Origin: a bacterium
Lineage (GTDB): Bacteria; BMS3Abin14
Direction of reading: 5' to 3'
DNA: 25,329 nt
NCBI GenBank assembly: GCA_020350725.1
Contig: CP070719.1
Location: forward strand, 2,688,749-2,714,077
Below the pieces are notes generated by a model. That model searched no databases and was not told the origin of the DNA. It saw only the letters and a list, made by a program, of their open reading frames with translations. The position numbers were made by a program, and so were the translations under genes. Shown here in pieces: positions 22,949 through 25,329 of the stretch. Positions within the stretch are counted from its first letter, which is position 1, and each line of letters opens with the position of its first letter.

Positions 22949-23236
22949 ATGATAAGCATGGAGGAGATGATCCGTAAGCGGCTGAAAAATGAAGCCGACA
23001 AGTGGATGGTGGATGAGCTCGTCGTGCGCATGAAGTACGCGGAGGATGCGATCCTGAAGCAGGCAGCCGCAACCCTGCAGGTGTGCGGAGATGAGAGTGC
23101 CAGGAAACACGTGGCGTCCGCGATGGCCTATGCTGAAGAGGAGATAAGAAAGGACCTCGAGCACGAGGCGAGGATGTGGATCGAGGATGAGCTCAAAAGG
23201 CGGTTGAGGGCTGTCGGTGAGGAGAAGGGGGCCTGA
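22949..23236 (+). CDS. Small helical protein with internal duplication
   Basis: A 95-residue, highly charged, probably all-helical protein. Residues 5-31 and 63-89 are an internal repeat with 13 of 27 identical positions (E-E, IRK, L, E-A, W, DEL, R), so it likely arose by duplication and forms a helical bundle. A single Cys is at 46. There is no signal peptide or membrane helix. GGAGGAGGAG ending 4 bases before the ATG is a strong ribosome-binding site. The neighbour 22334-22630 is divergent. No family is recognised; a role as a scaffold or as a binding partner of another helical protein is only a guess. Confidence 0.75.
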   Translation: MISMEEMIRKRLKNEADKWMVDELVVRMKYAEDAILKQAAATLQVCGDESARKHVASAMAYAEEEIRKDLEHEARMWIEDELKRRLRAVGEEKGA

Positions 23237-23449
23237 TGCCGGAAAAGAGGATCATCAGAGGGTAAAGTGAACCAGAGATCACAGGTATCAATGTCGAAGG
23301 AGGCGGAGAAAGAAGGCATGGGAGCACGCAGGGCGATGACCACGACACCGCTGCCCATCCCCCTCCTCACAAGCCAACCGGCGACCCCGCCCCGGTCACT
23401 GCGGCAGGGCACGGGGGAACCGGTACCCCGCCGAGAAACCCCTTGGAAC

Positions 23450-24802
23450 CTATATGTCCCTGAGGAGTCGGTTGGAGGAGGAGGTCTCCATCTCCCGGGC
23501 AAAGGTGGCCAGGGAGTCGGAGAGTGTTTCCAGTTCCTCGGAGTGGGCCACCGGAATGCCGTCCAGGCCCCGGTGATCCAGCGCCTCGAGGACCCGGTGT
23601 ATCGTCATCTCATCCGTGGTGAAGGCCGGCCGGAAGGCAGCCGTCCGCTCCCCTTTGCCGGCCGTCGCGGTGATAACCCCTGCCTCCGTGAGCTCGAAGA
23701 GGATCTCCCTCAGCAGGCGGATGGGGATCTCCAGTTCCTGTGAGATCGACTCCTCCGAGAGGGGCGGTTCGCCGGGGGTGAAGTGCTTGGCGATGAGATT
23801 GACCACTCTCAGGGCGAGGAGCCTGAGAAAGGCGGGGCTGACGCGGTCGCTGTCGGGTTCGAATTCGTAGGTGCTGGCGTTCTGCTGGGCGAAGGACAGC
23901 TCCGCTCCACTGAGCACGATCATCCAGCTCACCTGCAGCCAGATGAGAAACAGGGGAAGCGCGGCGAAGCTCCCGTAAATGGCGTTGTACTTCGCCACCC
24001 CGATCTGGAGTTTGAGATAACCTATCTGAAAGACCTGATAGAACGTTCCGGCCACGACGCCGGCGAGGAGACCGGCCGATAGGCTGACCTTGGTGTTGGG
24101 CATGAAGATGTAGGCAAAGGCGAAAAGGACCCAGATGGCCACCAAGGGGAGAAATCTGAGGGCGGCGAAGACGACGGGACTCAGGGGTCCCAGGAGATGC
24201 ACCCTGGTGAACAGGGCCTCCACCCGTCCGGCCACCAGCACCGTCACGGCGCTTGATGAGACAAAGAGTGTGGGGAGTATGAGCATGAGGGACAGATAAT
24301 CGGTTACTTTCCGGATAAAGGGTCTGCCCTCAACCACTCCCCAGATATCGTTGAAGGCGTTCTCGATGTTGGTCAGAACCTTCAGTGCGGCCCACATGAG
24401 GATCAGGACACCGGCCCCCGCCACCAGCCCGCCCCTCGTGTTCTCCAGCAGGGAGTTCGCGAAACCCATCACCTGGCCGACCACCTCGCCGTGAAACTCC
24501 AGTTTCTCGTAAAGACGGGCTTCCAGTGCCTTCTGGAATCCGAACCCCTTGGCTATTCCAAAGGCGAGGGCTGCCACAGGAACCACCGACAGCAGGGAGT
24601 AGAAGGTCAGAGAGGCGGCTCTCAGCTGGCACCGGTCCTCGACAAACCCGCGCAGGCTCAGGACGACGATCCTGAGTACCCTGAGCCCGACAAGCTGGAA
24701 TCCGGAGTGGTCCTTCTCCCTGACCCGCCAGATGCCCTCTCTGAGAAAAAGGACGATCTCTGACAGGTGTGTCATTCTCTTTTCGGTTTCTCTTTGTGCC
24801 AA
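23450..24802 (-). CDS. YihY/BrkB family integral membrane protein
   Basis: A 450-residue protein from the TTG at 24802. The family core has about six helices, with marks such as RAASLTFYSLLSVVPVAAL, IENAFNDIWGV, YLKLQIGVAKYNAIYGSFAA and LSGAELSFA. A C-terminal extension (LSEESISQELEIPIRLLREI, then ELTEAGVIT) looks like a winged-helix domain, as in UPF0761 members. Members were once annotated as RNase BN, which is not supported; the function is unsettled. The TTG was preferred because GAGGAGG lies 5 bases upstream; an ATG at 24775 is the alternative. The longer open frame reaching 25060 is translated type A repeat, not protein. A probable glycine riboswitch lies upstream. Confidence 0.88.
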   Translation of the reverse strand: MAQRETEKRMTHLSEIVLFLREGIWRVREKDHSGFQLVGLRVLRIVVLSLRGFVEDRCQLRAASLTFYSLLSVVPVAALAFGIAKGFGFQKALEARLYEKLEFHGEVVGQVMGFANSLLENTRGGLVAGAGVLILMWAALKVLTNIENAFNDIWGVVEGRPFIRKVTDYLSLMLILPTLFVSSSAVTVLVAGRVEALFTRVHLLGPLSPVVFAALRFLPLVAIWVLFAFAYIFMPNTKVSLSAGLLAGVVAGTFYQVFQIGYLKLQIGVAKYNAIYGSFAALPLFLIWLQVSWMIVLSGAELSFAQQNASTYEFEPDSDRVSPAFLRLLALRVVNLIAKHFTPGEPPLSEESISQELEIPIRLLREILFELTEAGVITATAGKGERTAAFRPAFTTDEMTIHRVLEALDHRGLDGIPVAHSEELETLSDSLATFAREMETSSSNRLLRDI

Positions 24803-24935
24803 GGACGCCTCCTCACAGTGCCCCATCCAGGGCGGTATCAAGCGGCATGCTCCCATTTCCGGCGACAGAATACCATCTTTCGGCCGTCTGGGAAAAGAAC
24901 CTGATCCCCTGTAGGGAGGGGACACAGAAAGAAAA

Positions 24936-25163
24936 GAGTCCAGAGTCCAGAGGCCAGCGTCCAGAGAAGGAGAGGGGGAGAAATGAGTCCAGAGTCCAGA
25001 GGCCAGCGTCCAGAGGGAAACGCGGGGACCTACCCGAGGGGGCGAACAAGCGGTTGTCATTGCGAACCGATGCCTGTGTGAAGCAATCCCGTAATGTGCG
25101 GACGCGGGGACACGGGGACGCGGAGAAAAGGGCTAATCACAAATCACGAATCACTAATTACGG
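24936..25163. repeat. Mosaic of heptad repeats and a REP-like element, right end
   Basis: Two exact 31-base copies of type A (24936-24966 and 24985-25015), type B (25040-25088), an 8-base-period block (GGACGCGG, GGACACGG; about 25097-25123), and type D (ATCACAA, ATCACGA, ATCACTA; about 25135-25163). The polarity A, B, D matches 1669-2124 and is the reverse of 8490-8880. The type A copies keep the same off-consensus bases as the copy at 8803-8835, so blocks were copied rather than built by slippage each time. Confidence 0.85.
25040..25088 (+). repeat. REP-like interspersed element, type B, copy 3
   Basis: 49 bases, one mismatch to 2001-2049. The surrounding order (A upstream, D downstream) is also shared. 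Confidence 0.75.
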
Positions 25164-25213
25164 CGGTACCCGCCGGATGGGAGTCTCGTCCTCTCCAGGT
25201 GTCCTGGCGGGCG

Positions 25214-25329
25214 AAAAAACGGGGAGTCGGAACCGGTGGGTCCCTTCTCCCCTGACAGCACCTGAGAGGGAACGGGCACAGCTGACGATGCTTTCCATTG
25301 CCTCAGTCCTTCGGGATGAAGGTTTCGGC
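25214..25329 (-). promoter_or_regulatory. Probable glycine riboswitch with intrinsic terminator, truncated by window edge
   Basis: On the minus strand, CCCGAAGG (25315-25308) and, about 40 bases on, CTCTCAGGTGC (25268-25258) match two signature pieces of the glycine aptamer (CCGAAGG and CUCUCAGGYRC). CTGTCAGGGGAGAAGG then runs into a terminator: GGGGAG and GGGACC pair with GGTTCC and CTCCCC around CACC (25252-25221), followed by GTTTTTT. The terminator sequence overlaps the aptamer's 3' end, as expected for a transcriptional switch. The 5' part of the aptamer lies beyond the window. The first minus-strand gene downstream is the YihY/BrkB gene, after about 410 bases. The family match is by eye. 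Confidence 0.5.

Noticed and set aside
23267-23743. 158-residue plus-strand open frame overlapping the 3' end of the BrkB-type gene
   Set aside because: It overlaps a well-supported gene by nearly 300 bases, has no good ribosome-binding site and is Pro/Arg-rich without structure.

Overview
The window reads as GC-rich chromosomal DNA from a Gram-negative bacterium, most likely a deltaproteobacterium in the broad sense or a related, probably anaerobic, uncultured lineage. The grounds are a TolC/HlyD/EmrB envelope-spanning efflux set, an HD-GYP protein, a sigma54 activator with matching -24/-12 promoters, a cytoplasmic molybdopterin oxidoreductase, and spacers filled with short-period repeats. 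The lineage is inferred from style only; no rRNA or tRNA gene is present.

Layout: 1-261 holds a degenerate heptad array. 262-1554 (-) is a tandem-HD/HD-GYP protein. 1555-2350 is a gene-free repeat mosaic. 2351-7312 (+) is an efflux locus (TetR regulator, TolC, EmrA-type adaptor, EmrB-type MFS pump) with a self-overlapping operator/promoter. 7497-8489 (+) is an aldo/keto reductase. 8490-8923 is an inverted version of the repeat mosaic. 8924-10642 (+) is an unknown four-helix membrane protein whose coding sequence carries the same repeat. A small ERR/DRR-repeat protein and a secreted protein follow.

11970-17847 (+) is the most unusual gene set. It runs from a stand-alone Lrp/AsnC ligand-binding domain through TrpC-like, TrpF-like, RibD-C-type reductase and TrpD-like proteins to a molybdopterin oxidoreductase. 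No trpE, trpG, trpA or trpB is present. The TrpD-like protein has replaced residues that normally bind anthranilate, and the TrpC-like protein lacks its N-terminal extension and carries Glu to Asp at one active-site position. A dedicated pathway joining an aromatic compound to a phosphoribosyl group is a reasonable inference; the product is unknown.

17853-19507 holds a DUF1295 membrane protein (-) and an exported ankyrin protein (+). 19793-22281 is a likely small regulon. A GAF-AAA-Fis sigma54 activator (-) is flanked by two related sigma54 promoters on the + strand. One would drive a roughly 180-nt RNA ending at a strong intrinsic terminator; the other would drive a tiny protein gene. 22334-23236 has two small unknown genes. 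23450-24802 (-) is a YihY/BrkB membrane protein. Upstream of it lie more repeat mosaic and, at the right edge on the minus strand, a probable glycine riboswitch with an intrinsic terminator, cut by the window end.

A theme through the window is that at least eight different spacer repeats share a 7-base period although their sequences differ. They recur in similar order and in both orientations, abut start codons, and have entered one gene.
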